Source: UBA6168 sp041392505
Lineage (GTDB): Bacteria > Bacteroidota > Bacteroidia > Chitinophagales > Saprospiraceae
Direction: 5' to 3'
Length of the DNA: 64,000 nt
Assembly: GCA_041392505.1 (NCBI GenBank)
Contig: JAWKLX010000029.1
Span: forward strand, 51,277-115,276
This document shows positions 47,178-60,300 of this stretch, one piece after another; position 1 is the stretch's first letter, and every line of letters begins with the position of its first letter. The notes beneath the pieces are model-generated. The model did not search any database. It was not told the DNA's origin and worked only from the letters and a program-made list of their open reading frames with translations. The position numbers and the translations under genes are program-made.

Positions 47178-50100
47178 AAACAAATAAAAACGGACATACT
47201 GCACAATTGACCCCATCTGCGTCCACCACCAAAAACGTAGGTCAACCAGGTACCAAACAGAGCTATCGCTACCCCGGTGCCCAGCCTTTTTCGACCAGTC
47301 AGGCCAACATATTTTTCGGGAGGGAGCAGGATGCCCTCGACCTTTTCCATTTGATAAAACTGGAACCACTCGTGGTAGTGCACGCACGGTCGGGGCTAGG
47401 CAAATCTTCGTTGCTTAATGCCGGCATTATCCCCCATATCGTGGAAGAGGGAGAATACACGCCCATTACCATCCGCTTTGGTGCGTACCGCCAAGAAAAC
47501 GGGCAAAACCTACCACTGAACATCACCCGCAGCCGGGTGGGAGAGCACCTGCACAGCGCTGAGGCGTCCTTTCTGGATGAGCTATTGGAAAACGATGGGT
47601 CGCTGTGGTACATGTTCGCCCGGGAGCATACTTTCGACCTGGGCAGGCGGAAATTCCTGCTCATCTTCGACCAGTTCGAGGAGCTTACCACGTACCCCGA
47701 AACGGCCGTCCATTCCTTCAAAACGCAACTGGCCGAACTGTTCTATTCACAAATACCGGAGCGGTTCCGCCAGCCGGTAGAAATGGAGGTAGCGTCGCCA
47801 AAAATATTGACCAGAAGTCAGCTTTCGCTGCTGCACGAGCCTTTACAACTGAAGATTGTACTCGCTATCCGCTCCGACCGAATCAGCCTCCTCGACCAGC
47901 TATCCACGCACCTGCCGTTGGTAAAACGCAGTTGGTTCGAGCTGGGATCGCTCACGGAGCAACAGGCCGAAGAGGCCATCCTGAGCCCAGCATACAAAGC
48001 CGGTAGCTTCCTCTCCCCTATTTTCGATTTTGAAGACGAAGCCATTGAGGCCATGCTCAGCTTCCTGACCAAGGGGCACAGCGAAAATATCGAGTCATTT
48101 CAGTTGCAAATCCTCTGTCAGTCAATCGAGCAAAAGGTCATCCAACAAGGGCTGAAAATGGTCACACTCGCCGACCTCGGCAACATCCAGGAGGTGTATG
48201 AGAATTATTACGAGGACCGTATTCGGTCACTCGGCTCGATGGAGGATCAAAACGCCGCCCGCCAGTTCATCGAAGATGGGCTCATTTTCGAGGAGGAAGA
48301 GCGCCGGTTGAGCCTTTACGAAGGACAAATCCACTCCACCTTTGGCATCTCCGACGAGCTGCTCCGGCGCTTGGTGGATACGCACCTAATCAGGCGGGAG
48401 CCGAGTGCCAAAGGAGGCTACCTGTACGAGCTGAGCCACGATACGCTCGTAGCGCCAGTGCTGAAGGCGAAGGCGGTGAGGGTAGCCGAGGAGGAGCGAA
48501 AAGCTGCAAAGTTGGAAAGGTTGAAGTGGGAGCAAGAGCGGCAAGCGGAGTTTCTGCAGATGCAATTGCAGCAAAAAGTGGAGACTCAGCGGCGAAGATA
48601 TTGGGTGCTGGGTGTGTTCACTACCTTGCTTTTGGTCGTGTCGGCGATGGCGGTTTGGGGATGGGTAGATTCAAATAAACAGGCTGAAAAAGCATATGAA
48701 CAAACTGAAATAGCAGAAAAACAAACTGAATTAGCAAAAAAACAAAAGGAAACGGCGGATTCGTTACGGAGAATAGTTTCTAAACAACTAACAGAAGTCG
48801 AGGAGGCCAAATGGGTTTCTGACTCTCTGGGTATCGAATCATTTTTCAATTGGAAGGAAGCTGAAAGACAACGGGATTCGGCAAATCAAAGGGGCTCGGA
48901 AAAAATACTTGCAAACAAAAAACTACAATATGCAAACAGTCAATTAGCAGAAAAAAACGATTCAATCGAAGCCCAAAAAAACATTGCCCTGCAGAATGCG
49001 ATAGAACTAAGCAATGAAAAAAGCAAAGTCGTGCAGGCCAATCATTTCAACCGTTCCAAAAGCATCGCCTTCCAGTCCGTACAAATGAACCCGCTGAACT
49101 ACCGGGAAAAGGCTTTGCTGGCACTTGAAGCCCACCGGATTTACCAGGACAGTTCAGGTGTTTTTTATCAAAAATATCAGCCGGAAATTTTCAAGGCGCT
49201 TTACGACAGTTGGGCCAGTCTGCCTGATTTTAGAGATTCGAATCGGGCGAGAACTGGCCGTCAAATTGACCAATTGGTCACGGACAACAAGCAGGAACAT
49301 TTCTTTACGATGGGTAAGGTCGGTGCGTTTGCAGGATGGAAGTTGTCAAACTACAGCGTTGCCCTGCAAAACGTAGCTTCAAAAGTATCCGAAGTTCAGA
49401 ATTCAATGGCATTGAGTCCTGACGGGCGTTGGTTAGCTGTAGGTGGAAAATCGCCCGCCTTGATGATTTTTGACCTTCAACGGTCTCCAAGCAATCGGTT
49501 CAGCCCCATTATTCTTAATCTCGGAAACATTTCAGAAGTGTATCAAATTCAGTTTCATCCAGGAACTGAATGGGCGTTCATTTCTACAAATGATAACTGG
49601 ATTCATGCTCTCCACCTTTATGATGGAAACCGAGACCGGGACCGGGACTACAGTTTAAAAACCGTGGCCCGTGTGGAAGCATTGGCTGTTTCAAGCAACA
49701 TGATTGTGGCTGGGGATTTGGCTGGAAACCTTTATTTTCAAAGCATTTCGGATTTTGATCCCGAAAAAAAGAAACCGGATATCAAGTGTGAAGGGAAAAT
49801 TACTTCACTTGCCATTTTTGAATCAAATGACAGCTTCACAGTTGCCTTCGGCAATGAAAATGGCCTGATCGAGATTTGGAAATGGGGCGCAAATGGTATT
49901 TCGAAAATCAAAGGGCCACATGCACTCAACCAACACAGCGCCCGCATTGCCTCGCTCACTTTTGACCAATCCGGCAACAAACTGGCAGCGGCGAGCTACG
50001 ACGGCACCGCCAGTGTCACCTTTTTGGAGCAGACGGATTGGCCAGTGTATATTTTTGATGATGTGGGGGATTGGGCCACCTCAGTCACGTTTCTTAGTGA

Positions 50101-50236
50101 TGATAATAACCAGCTGATGGTTAGCTCAAAAAAAGGCGACCTGATTTTCTACGAATTGGAAATGACTTTTTACCAGGACCTATTGAAGGAAATAACTCAG
50201 CAATGGAAATCCAATAAAACTACTTCGCTGAAATGA
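47174..50236 (+). CDS. nSTAND NTPase with transmembrane helix, coiled coil and WD40 propeller
   Basis: The 1,020-aa protein begins with a STAND-type ATPase: Walker A SGLGKSSLLNAG (residues 73-84), Walker B FLLIFDQFEEL (about 161-171) and a winged-helix region up to about 470. A membrane span follows at about 476-498. A polar coiled coil with TEIAEKQTELAKKQKE repeats (about 505-640) leads to a WD40-like propeller (about 690-1005; MALSPDGRWLAVGGKSPAL, SLTFDQSGNKLAAASYDGTA). STAND proteins oligomerise on sensing a trigger and pass the signal to an effector, here presumably the overlapping SIR2 protein. Which side of the membrane carries the propeller decides what is sensed and cannot be told from sequence. 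It overlaps both neighbours by 4 bases. Confidence 0.85.
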   Translation: MKTNKNGHTAQLTPSASTTKNVGQPGTKQSYRYPGAQPFSTSQANIFFGREQDALDLFHLIKLEPLVVVHARSGLGKSSLLNAGIIPHIVEEGEYTPITIRFGAYRQENGQNLPLNITRSRVGEHLHSAEASFLDELLENDGSLWYMFAREHTFDLGRRKFLLIFDQFEELTTYPETAVHSFKTQLAELFYSQIPERFRQPVEMEVASPKILTRSQLSLLHEPLQLKIVLAIRSDRISLLDQLSTHLPLVKRSWFELGSLTEQQAEEAILSPAYKAGSFLSPIFDFEDEAIEAMLSFLTKGHSENIESFQLQILCQSIEQKVIQQGLKMVTLADLGNIQEVYENYYEDRIRSLGSMEDQNAARQFIEDGLIFEEEERRLSLYEGQIHSTFGISDELLRRLVDTHLIRREPSAKGGYLYELSHDTLVAPVLKAKAVRVAEEERKAAKLERLKWEQERQAEFLQMQLQQKVETQRRRYWVLGVFTTLLLVVSAMAVWGWVDSNKQAEKAYEQTEIAEKQTELAKKQKETADSLRRIVSKQLTEVEEAKWVSDSLGIESFFNWKEAERQRDSANQRGSEKILANKKLQYANSQLAEKNDSIEAQKNIALQNAIELSNEKSKVVQANHFNRSKSIAFQSVQMNPLNYREKALLALEAHRIYQDSSGVFYQKYQPEIFKALYDSWASLPDFRDSNRARTGRQIDQLVTDNKQEHFFTMGKVGAFAGWKLSNYSVALQNVASKVSEVQNSMALSPDGRWLAVGGKSPALMIFDLQRSPSNRFSPIILNLGNISEVYQIQFHPGTEWAFISTNDNWIHALHLYDGNRDRDRDYSLKTVARVEALAVSSNMIVAGDLAGNLYFQSISDFDPEKKKPDIKCEGKITSLAIFESNDSFTVAFGNENGLIEIWKWGANGISKIKGPHALNQHSARIASLTFDQSGNKLAAASYDGTASVTFLEQTDWPVYIFDDVGDWATSVTFLSDDNNQLMVSSKKGDLIFYELEMTFYQDLLKEITQQWKSNKTTSLK

Positions 50237-51324
50237 AAAAACTAAAAATCACCGCGAGCCTCTTGCTTAGCATTTTCTTAAGCTTCCCGCTCATTTCACA
50301 AAAACCAACCTGTGAAAGGAACCTGGAACGGGCCGTTGAATTATTCCAGGCTGGCCGCTACCAGGACATTGATTCGCTGCTGGCCAGTTGTGAAAATTCT
50401 GGAGATTTGAATACAAAACAACGTCAAACAGCTACTGAACTCACCGCACAGGTGGCACTTTTGGAAAAAAACTACGACCGGGCGAACGACAAAATAGTTT
50501 CACTGCTCAAAAACAACCCCTACTACGCCACGGAGTCTGAAATTCCCGAGTTGGCACATTTCGCCCGGCGGTACAAATCCTGGTCAGTCACCATGGGCAG
50601 TAGCATGGGTTTGCAGTTTGCTCCGGTATCGTTTGCCGGGAATTACGACCTGCCAGGTGTGCGCACCAATTCCCAAGAGACCAGGCTGAGTGGGCTGGCT
50701 TTTTTGACGGTTTGGGCAGGCGCTGATTTTTTCGAATCCGATAATTTTGAAGTCATCGCCGAGTTCAAAAATGCTCCAACGCAGTACCTCTACTCCTCCG
50801 CCCTCCAAATACAGATGCCGGTTGCCTCTTCGCAAAACGCCAACCTGAATTTCGAGGAATTCACGATGTGGCTCGAACTAAATCTCCTCGCCAACTACCA
50901 CTTCCCCATCAAAAAACTTTCCTTCGGCGACCGGGTCAACTACTACGCCCAGTTCGGTGGCGGATACACCTGGATGCGGGAATCGAGGTTCGAAAACATT
51001 GTCCTCGATCCCTCCTGGCAGGATGAAAAAACCAGGCTGGACGCACTCATCATCACCCGGGAGGGGGAAAGCCTGCGCCGTATGGACAACTACACCCTCC
51101 ATGCCGGGCTTGGGTTCACATACCGGATTTCGCACTACCTCTCCATCTACGGTCAAGGCAGGTACAGCCTGCGCCTGCAAAATCTCGTCAATGAAAAAAA
51201 CCGTTCAGGCAACCCAACGCTGACCGACAATTTTTACTACCTCGACGACGACATGCTGCTGCATGGCATTTCGTTCTCGGCAGGCGTCCGGCTCACCCAT
51301 TGTTTCAATTGGAAACACAAGTAA
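50233..51324 (+). CDS. Outer-membrane beta-barrel with N-terminal TPR-like region
   Basis: The 363-aa protein has a signal peptide (about 1-22) and a helical N-terminal part (25-110) with TPR-like pairs (CERNLERAVELFQAGRYQDID, LEKNYDRANDKIVSLL). A beta-barrel follows with alternating strands ending in aromatic residues (WLELNLLANYHFPIKKL, YYAQFGGGYTW, ISFSAGVRLTHCF). Such barrels occur with surface or envelope machines. It overlaps the nSTAND stop by 4 bases (ATGA), so co-translation is likely. An outer-membrane protein in an nSTAND/SIR2 operon is unexpected and suggests the system watches the envelope. A shared hairpin follows. Confidence 0.75.
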   Translation: MKKLKITASLLLSIFLSFPLISQKPTCERNLERAVELFQAGRYQDIDSLLASCENSGDLNTKQRQTATELTAQVALLEKNYDRANDKIVSLLKNNPYYATESEIPELAHFARRYKSWSVTMGSSMGLQFAPVSFAGNYDLPGVRTNSQETRLSGLAFLTVWAGADFFESDNFEVIAEFKNAPTQYLYSSALQIQMPVASSQNANLNFEEFTMWLELNLLANYHFPIKKLSFGDRVNYYAQFGGGYTWMRESRFENIVLDPSWQDEKTRLDALIITREGESLRRMDNYTLHAGLGFTYRISHYLSIYGQGRYSLRLQNLVNEKNRSGNPTLTDNFYYLDDDMLLHGISFSAGVRLTHCFNWKHK

Positions 51325-51339
51325 CGTCGACTTAGATTA

Positions 51340-51370
51340 GGAGTCGGACACTTTTCAAGTGTCCGACTCC
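51340..51370. terminator. Bidirectional terminator hairpin
   Basis: A perfect 14-bp stem (GGAGTCGGACACTT with its inverse) and 3-base loop sits between the convergent stops at 51324 and 51377. Confidence 0.85.
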
Positions 51371-51376
51371 TTGACC

Positions 51377-54300
51377 TCACGCCTGCAAATCGCTCACATC
51401 ATCCACGTCCAAGAACACGCCCCGCAAACGCAAAATAGGCAGTTTGCTGTCCGTCAATTTTGAGAAGATGGACACGTCGAACAGGAAGCATTCGTCCACA
51501 TTGTCGTCCGAAGGCAGGTGCTCGTTGAACCAGGTGGAGATGCCCTTTGCCAATTGGTTGACAAATGAATTTTCATCCTCCAAATTCCAATCGGATGGCA
51601 GCTGTAAATCGTACGGTGGTACGAGCAGAACGGGAAGTTTCACGTTTGGCAATTTGTTTCCGTCTTTTTCCTGGTCCTCATCTTTTGGCTGGTCTTCAAC
51701 TCTCAACTTGTAGGAGTAAAGGCACTCCAGTTTGATGAGTTGGTTGTCCTCCGCTACCCCCCTGTCCATCAATTCTTTGAAGAAAACTTGGAGGTGTTCG
51801 GCGAGGGTGCGGACCACCCGTTTATTCGTTCCAATTTTGGCAATATTGACGGACTGGTCGTTGTCCAGCAGGGGCACGATTTTGTTCGGGAATTTCACCG
51901 CAGGGGTATTGTAAATAAATTCCGAACGGGTCGTTTTGCCCTCCAACAAATCCTCGTTGCGGGTGATGCTCACCTCGGAGACGGCATTTTGCCATTCGAG
52001 GATGCTCAGGTTTTCCAGCACAGCAGTACGCTCGGCAATTCCTTTGGCCGTCTGCCAATCGATGTCGGCATACTTGTAAACATTTTTCTCGGCGGTCGAT
52101 TCGCCTAAATCTATTTCATGTGTGAAGCCTGCCAATCGAATGACCGGGGTGTCCAATTCGACCGGATAGGAAATTTCACCGGGAGTAACTTCCGTCAGGA
52201 ATTCGCCCACGTTGCTGCCGTCACGGCTGTACTCTTGGATTTCAAAATCAAACCGCACGTTCAATTTCATTGTGTCGAGATTCCTCGATGCCATGGCCAT
52301 TCCCGAAGCATCGTACTGCGGCCAAGCCAAAGTCACCGCATCCACCAATTGGTGAAAGGCGTCTAGGGCACTGCTCGCCGTCGCCAGCTTGCTATCGTCG
52401 GTAAGGGTATTGGCGTGAATAGTCGGCAGGGTGCTTGCCAAATCAGCCTGGATGGCCGGATAGTGAGCAATGAACGTAGCCAACTCTTCGAAGAAGCTCC
52501 GGCCACCGAGCATGGCCCGAGACATGGCCATGCTTTCTGGTACACTGTTCAGGGTCACGCCTGCTTTCAGCGTGTCCTGCGCTGCGGCCCGTTGGGTATA
52601 GGTAAAACCGTAATCCCATTGCGTGGCGTTTGCGAGAGCGGATTTGTCGTCTTCCTCTTTCGACTGCTCGCCAAACTGCCGCACGAGCGTGGGCGGAGTC
52701 GGGAAATTTCGCAGCACCACGGGTATTTCGAGGTGGCCGAGCGGTTTCACCAGTGGCGAACTCGCATCGCTGGCGTCTACCGGATTCACGAACATCAGCC
52801 AACTGGAAATCTCATAACCTTCCATCTGGTCGCTGTCCTGGATGCGGTATTCAAGGTGGGTGATTTTGTAGTTCAGGTCAAATTCCACAGTGGCCTTGGC
52901 CTGGTCCTGCTTGGTGTCGAAAAGGAAGGTGAGGAAGGCATCCTCGGCGTCCAGTTGCACCTTGGCATTGGAGAAGGAGAAATTCCGGTCGCCCGAGCCA
53001 GCACCGTCGCCGCTCACGATGAAGGGCTTGCCGTACAGCCGTACGGGCTTGCCTTCGAGGGTGAACCCTCCGTCCGTGCCCACTCCGAACTGCACCACCG
53101 TGTTCACGAGGTAGGCCTGCCGGAGTTTGATGAGCAATTGCTGCTTCAGCTTTTCACGGGCAGCCCCCATCTGGGCTGTACTCGGTGTACCTGCGTCGGT
53201 CCAGACTGGCGTCAGGCCACTCACAATTTTTTCGGCCAAGGTTCGCTTGTCGGCAGTAATTTCGCCAAGTCGGTCAGTGCTCTTGCCTTCGGCTGCGCGA
53301 GCCGCCGCCAAAATTTTATCCACCAAAAATGCGGAAGTGGACATCTCCGGTGAGAGGAAATCATCCACCGCTTCGAGGAACTGCTGTGCCCAGACATCCA
53401 GGTCGATGTCGGAGAAGGACTGCCGGTTTTCCTCAAATTTCAAGCCCTCGCCAGTGGCGTATTTGTACACGTCCACCCTTTCAGTGGTCAATTTCGTGGA
53501 CAGTGGCTTCACGGCGAGGTAGAGCGGCGTATCACCAATTTCACTGGTCAAATCGTTCATTTTGACTACCCAAACATCCTGCCGGCGCTGGGTCGTGTTC
53601 AGGTCTTCCTTGTTGATTCCAGTGGCGATTTTGATGTTTTCTTTCGCAAATGCCTCTTCGAAATCCTGGGCGAAAACGGCCAGCGGTTTATCTTGCATTG
53701 ACTCGGCATTTGCCTTGTCGATTCCGAGTATCGGCTGCACCATGCCGATGGTTGAAGCAACGTTTGGCGAAGCCTTGAAATCATTGTCTACCTCGTCTAA
53801 TTTACGCTGGAATTTCAATCCGACCTCCAGCTCGAAAATGCTGGCCGGATTGATTTCGTTAGTTGAAAACGGGACTGCAATGGTCAGCTCCGTTGCAGCT
53901 CCTTGCGGGTCATCAATGTGCTCGTAGATACCATCGAGGAAACCATTAAAAAAGTAGGAATCTACGTCCACCGCTCCCATTTCACCCTCCACATCCGACT
54001 CGAAGAATGAACTCAAGATGCTCACCTTGACTCCCGGCTGGTTGAGCTGGTAGTAGATTTTAGCAAACTTCTGTTTGGCCTCTCGGATGCGGTTGTCCCG
54101 AGCAGCCTGTTTGGTGTCATCGCTCACTTGATCGTTTACCCCAAAATCAGGTGCCGTGTAACGCAAGTGGATGTTGAGCTTGAAATGGCCTTCGCTCACC
54201 CGATCGAACTCGTAATTCGCCGTCACGTTCGGCCACTTGGCGATGGAAAGCAGTTCGTCAGTGTAGCCCAAGTTTCCAATTGATTCCGTTTTTTCGATGC

Positions 54301-57300
54301 CCAGTGCCTGGTTGCCGTAGAGGTCACGCCAGGTCATTTTCAGCTTGGCCTCATGGCCGATGCCAGCGTATGGATTCGGCTCACCATGGAAGTTCGAAAC
54401 GGCATCGAAATCAGTAGCGAAGCGAGCCAGCGGCACGGCCAGTTTGAAGTGCCATTTCCCATCCGGATTTACCGAAGGAGGCAAGCTCTTGCGGTCGTGC
54501 TCGTCGATGTCATCTTTGCCCACATCGTTCGCAGGGCCGATGGGCACGCTCATCAGACTTTCGTCAAATCCGCCCGAGCCACCATCCACTTGGAAGGCCA
54601 AGAGCTGGTAGATGTTTTCCAAAAAGTCATCGTAGTACTTCGCCAATTCATCATTGTAAACCGCAAGTGCAGCCGTGTACTGAGCCTGTTGTTCCGCAGT
54701 CGGATTGCTCGGCAACACGGGCAGTGTAGGTTTATTTGGCTCATCCGGCACGTCACGGAGCAGCTCGTAGGACACCACGCTTTGCGGCAACAGTGCCACA
54801 GAGTAGGTCTGCGTCGCATCCTCGGCGAAAACCATCGAGTTGGCCGCATCGATGCTCGAATCGGTGACGGCGCAGTTGCTGAAATTTGCAGGTACGCCAC
54901 TTTCCGATTTTATCAAAACACTCAGCTTGGCCACGCCGTCGCCGTCGAAAATGGCATCGGGCAGACCTTTCGGGTCGGCTGCCGCCAAATCCTGATAGAA
55001 CAGGTAATAGCCGCCGGAGCGCACGATGCTGCATTCCCAAATCAGCCGGACAAATTCTTCCGGATTGTTCAAAATGCCATGCGGGACTTCCACGCCACGC
55101 ACCATGGCCATCCTGCCACCCAGTTCAATCGGGTTGGTCTCGGTGGAGAGGTTGGCCTGGGTGATGAAGGTGTTGATGGCGCTGATGTCCAGCGATTGCA
55201 GTGATTTTTTGTCTCCGCCAAATGTTTCGGGGGTATCGTTGTCTGAGCTTGCGCTTTTGTCATCGTACAAAATCTGGATGTTTCCACCCAAAATTTCCTC
55301 GCCAGAAAGCAGCAGCCGTTCGAGCAGGGTGATGCCGATTTCGTCAGTTCCAATAAGCTCATAGCGAAGGTTGGTCTCGTTCTGGCCGGGCTTGCGTTTG
55401 ATGGTCACTTCTACCAACGTGCCCCATTCGGCGGCTTTGTTGAAATATTCCAGCCGCTGCTTGGCCTCGTTGAACACCCCGTAGCGCACTTTCAAATTTC
55501 CGCCACTATTGGTATACAAGTGGCTCATCATTGTATCGGGAAAATGCCAGATGAGGGAGTTCGAATTCCACGCTGAAAAACGCTTGAAATTGAAGCGCTG
55601 CTCCATCTTTTCAAACGATGGCAGTCGCTCCAGATTCGGCGCAGTGAATGGTGCTCCGACGGCCTCAAAGCCATCTCTCAAATCATCCACTTCGGTCTTT
55701 GACTGACTGATGGTCAATGATTTGCCGTCACCACCCATATCCAACCAATCATCAATCTCCAGACAGGAAAGCGTGATGTCAAAATTGTCGCTCAGGTTGT
55801 CCGGCAAAGCGAACTGCTGCCCCGTGAGGTCGAACAGCGGAAAGTGCTTGGTGAAGGTGTCCACCGTCCCCACTTCTTTATCCGGCAGGCGCAGACCACT
55901 CAGCTGGTAGCGGGCCACCATGCCGGCGAGGTTGCTGCTCACATTGTTCCTGTCGAGGTCTTCGAGGAGGTCGGCGAGGTCCAGTTTGGCGATGCCTTTT
56001 ACCCCAAGGAAGTCATCGGCAACGTGGTCGAAAAGACCAACTTTGCCTTTATTTTCATTGGCCAGTACTGCAATGGTTTTGCCCGTCTTGACGGCCTCGT
56101 CGTAGAAGCTCGAACCACCTTTCCACGGATGGAGTTTGTTTTGCTCCGCAATATTTTCGATGGATACGCCCAAGCGGTCTGCAACGCCTTGCAGAGTAGT
56201 CGAGTCATCCAGTGGGAAACTGTAATTTTCGAACGATTCGATGGCCTCGTCCACGAGGTGCTTGGCCATGAGGTGGAAGTAATCTTCGAAAATATGGGTG
56301 GCCAGCGAGGCCTCCGCTGCGTCGGAATCCAGCCCTTCGACGTCGAGCGCCAAGGCTTTGAGGAATTCCTTCACTTTCGAGAGGTAGTCACCCGCAACTT
56401 CGTTGTGCGTAGAAAAGTCAATTCCCTCATCATTGCCTGTCCACTTCATTTTCAGGGTAGGCAGCATTGGGAAGATAGTCACTTCGGTTTTTTCAACAGC
56501 CTCAGGCTCAGCCTCAGGTTTCAGCCCGACGATGCTCAGGTTGTAGTACTGCTTCAGGAAAGAATAGATTTCGCTGCGGCTTGGGCCGGCATTGTTCAGG
56601 CATTCCCGGATGGTTTCCAGTTCGGCCAGGGACAAATCAGCGTCGCTTGCCGGAGCGGCCGTCATTTTCCGATAGGATTTCACTACCCAGGTAAGCACGT
56701 CGTCCGAGAGTTGCTTGAACTCTTTGCTGTCCAGCAGCAGCAGGGCTACGTAACTGACCTTTCCGGTCTTATCCGAAATGGTAGGCTGCAAGCTGAATAG
56801 CAGGCTGAGGTCATTTTCCGTACCGGAAAAGTCAGCTGCAGTCACTCTGAAATCGATGACCTGCATGGCAGCGTCTCTCGCCTGCATGGCGGCGAATGCC
56901 ATCCGGCTCGAGCTCGGAAGCGTGTTCCAAGGTGCCAAATGCCAGCGGTCTTCGCCAACGGTAATCTTGGCTGAGATGGTGGCCGAGAAGGAGAACTTGA
57001 TTTTGACAAACAAAATTTTTATCGAAGCCTGCACCGTCACGCCCGCTTTCAGCACGATGGGCACGGGACGGTAAGCCTCGAAGGTGGCCTCGATGAGGGC
57101 GTACACCCGCACGTAAACGCTGGCCGATATGACCACAAAGTCCACCTCGCCCTGCAGGATGCCCACCAGTCCGATGGTGCCCTGCACCCAGTAGTAATTC
57201 GTCTCCTCGACGTTGCCGGAACTGGCCTGTGCCGGGAACAGCGAAGCGTCGGGGATGAAGGGTGCGACCACTCCTTCCACCACGGCCACGAGGGTGATTT

Positions 57301-60300
57301 TGAACGAGGCGGAGAGCACGCCTTTTTCGATGCTCTTGCCAAATCCAATTTCAAAACCAAACCCGAAAATGATGACCGTGCCGAAGCGCCCGACCGCTTT
57401 TCCGTCAGCAGTTTTTTTGATGTCAGGCAGCATGAGCGCCGTTTCGCCGCTCAGTTTTCCAAAATAAAAACCAGCCGAACCCACCAGCGGGAACGGTCCC
57501 GCCTGCACCTCGATGGCAAAGGAACGGGAGAAATCCAAATCGTACGGGAAGCCCAGGTCGACCTTGAAATCGCCGTTGGTGTAAATGTCCAGCCCGAGCA
57601 CCGGCAAGGTGAGCTTGGCGGCCCCCACTTCGAACTTCCGGAATTGGTCGGGCAGGGTGAACAGGATTTTATACACGCCGACTGAATCTGTCACTTTTTT
57701 GTACAAAATCTCAAACTCCAGCCCATCAAAAACCTTCATGGCCTCGCCGCCTAGCGAGAGTCGTAAACCATATATTTCGGGGTCGTTGAAAACGACTGCC
57801 AGTTCGACAGCGAAATCATCGAATTCCTCTTCTTCCTCCTTATCGCCGTTGTCGTCCGGTTGCCCGTCGTCTGCTTTGCTTCCGGAGGGCTTTCCATTGT
57901 CGCTGTCATCCTTTTTTTTCTTTTTCTTGTCCTTGTCCTTTTTCGGCACTTTGGCCAGCAGGCCAAATTCAAAAGCAATCAGCCAGCTGCTCTCGTCGCT
58001 GAAGACGAGGCTCACCTCTTCCTCACTGCCATTTTGGTCATTTTTTTCTCCGAATTCAAAATTGTACACGATTTCGTAGCCGAAATCCGACTCGTCGCTG
58101 GCCGCCGGGAAGAATGCCGATTTCATGGCCTCAATCGCATCGCTCACGGAGTTGATGTTCTTGGTGCTGCTCAGCGCCACGTGCTGGCCGAGTGCGATGA
58201 ACGGGATGGTCACTCCCGTGAGTTCAGAGGTGTCGGGACCTTTATAGGCCATCAGCCAGCCGATGTTTTTCTTCACTTCCCCCTCCTTCCGGTTGGCGAA
58301 GAGGTAGGCGTTGGCTTGGGGTGTTTCGATGCCGGGTATCGGGGGTACTGTCGGCGGCACCATTTTGAAATTGAAAAACCGGAGCGAAATGTCGTCCAGT
58401 GAGAGGATGTAGGCCCCCGGCTGTTCCTCCGATTTTTTGTCGAAATTCAGCGTCACCGTGTCCACGTTCAGACCGAGGATGCCTTGCAGGCTGAGCGCCT
58501 TGCTGTTGCCCGCTGCACCCGGCAGCAGGATGCCGAGGTAGAGGCGATAGGTCTCGTTGTCTTCCTTTCCTTGCGGGCTCCAGGCCAGCAGCAGTTCGGC
58601 GTCGAAAGCCCCGGTCGAAGCGAGCATGCCGGGCGTGCCGAGATTGATTTTGTATTTCAGGCCGAGCCATTCACCTGAGAAGCCCGTTGTTTCGATGGCG
58701 GGTGTCAGCACGGGCTCGAAGCCGTAGTCGGTCGGGAGTTTTGCGCCCGTTCCGAAAATGAAATTTTGAAAACCCAATGGGAACTGGGTGAAAAGCCCGT
58801 CCTTCCGGGAGTAGCTGTTCTCGATTCCCAGTTTGAAATATTTCACCACCATGTCGAAATCCCGGCTCGTCGGGTCAGCAAGCGGGAAGGTCATGTCGAG
58901 GTGGAGATTGGAAAAATGTAGGCCCTTGCCGATGTCAAATCCTTCCTCGCCTGCCTCGCTACCGAAGGAGAAAAGGTCGAGCTGGGTTTCGTTGCCGTCG
59001 TCGTCCTTTCCCGTCAGGATTTCGAAGTTGATATTTCCCAAAAAACTGAAGCGGGACTGCACGGTGCCCCCCTCCGTGGAAACGGTATCGAACGACGCCC
59101 GCTCGATTTCCATGAAATGGAGGATGTTGCTATCGAGGTGGAACTTGTTGCTTTTCGATTGCTCAAAAATGTAGGATTTCACCCCGTCCCGTTCCTCGTA
59201 GGTGCCGTTCAAGATGAGCGATTGGGTATTTGTGCTTTCAAAATCATCCCCCTTGACCTGGATAGCCACTTCACGCACGTCGTCTTGCAACAGTTGGCCC
59301 AATTTCACCTGCACTTTGCTGGCGAATTCCTTGATGTCCGTGTTCTGAAAAAGCACTTGCAGCGTGAGCACCTTGAAGTCGAACGTGCCCTCGGCAGGCT
59401 CAATCGGCAAGTCGGGGCTGCGCTCAGGGTCATCGAGCATTGCTTGCTTGTAAACCGGATCGAAGTAGGAGAAGAGGCCGAAGAGCGAGCTGTTCTCCTC
59501 GATTTTGAGGCTGCCGGCCGTTTTCACGTGGTTGATTTCGATACCGAAGTGGTGCATGGTCAGGCCGTCGGGGTCGTCCACGCCGGCGAGCAGTCCTTTG
59601 AGTTCATCAGGAAAATCTTCCTTCGGCAAATCCAGCTTCAGCGCCAGGATGCCGGTCCAGTTCGAGTCGCCGACGATGCGGTTAAAATGGGCGAAGTAGG
59701 AAGTCGTTTGCGCCTCTGCTTCGGCGATGTAGTTCTGCGCCCAAGTGGCAATGGCCGGGAGTTCGCCGGGCACGTTGAAGTCGCCGGGCTGCGTCCAAAA
59801 GGCGGGGTCTTTCAGCCGCTCTTTCAGCGAGCCTTTGCAGAATTTGAAAATAAGCACGTTGCGGTAATCGTCCCCTGCTCCGTTCCGTCCGGTTTTGATG
59901 AAAAACGGCCACTCCCGGATGTACATCTGGTTGTTGAAAACGGCCTCGTCGGACACCCCGGCCATTTGTTCCGGTTCGGTCAATTCGGTGAAAAGTTGCC
60001 CCAGGTTCTCATTTTGCGTTGCGACCAAAAACTGCTGATTGGTCTGGAAGGCATCCTTCAGGGCTTTGCCCAAGTTGAGGAAACCGACCTTGAATTCGGG
60101 GGGTACTGTTTCCGCCTCCGCTCCTGCGTAGTTCAGGTAGTTCTGGGTGGTCAGGGCGTCGCCCACGGTATTTTGCGCCAGCAAAACTTCCTCCCAGCTG
60201 CCGTCCGCTGGTTTCACCTTGGCGATGGCCCCCTGCGGCGTGGTAGAGGTGATGACTGTGGGTTCGTCCTCGGCAAAAATGGAGGGCGGTGCCTTGGCCG

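Noticed and set aside
52415..53353. 312-codon plus-strand frame inside the giant gene
   Set aside because: No start context, domain or signal; one of many antisense frames there.
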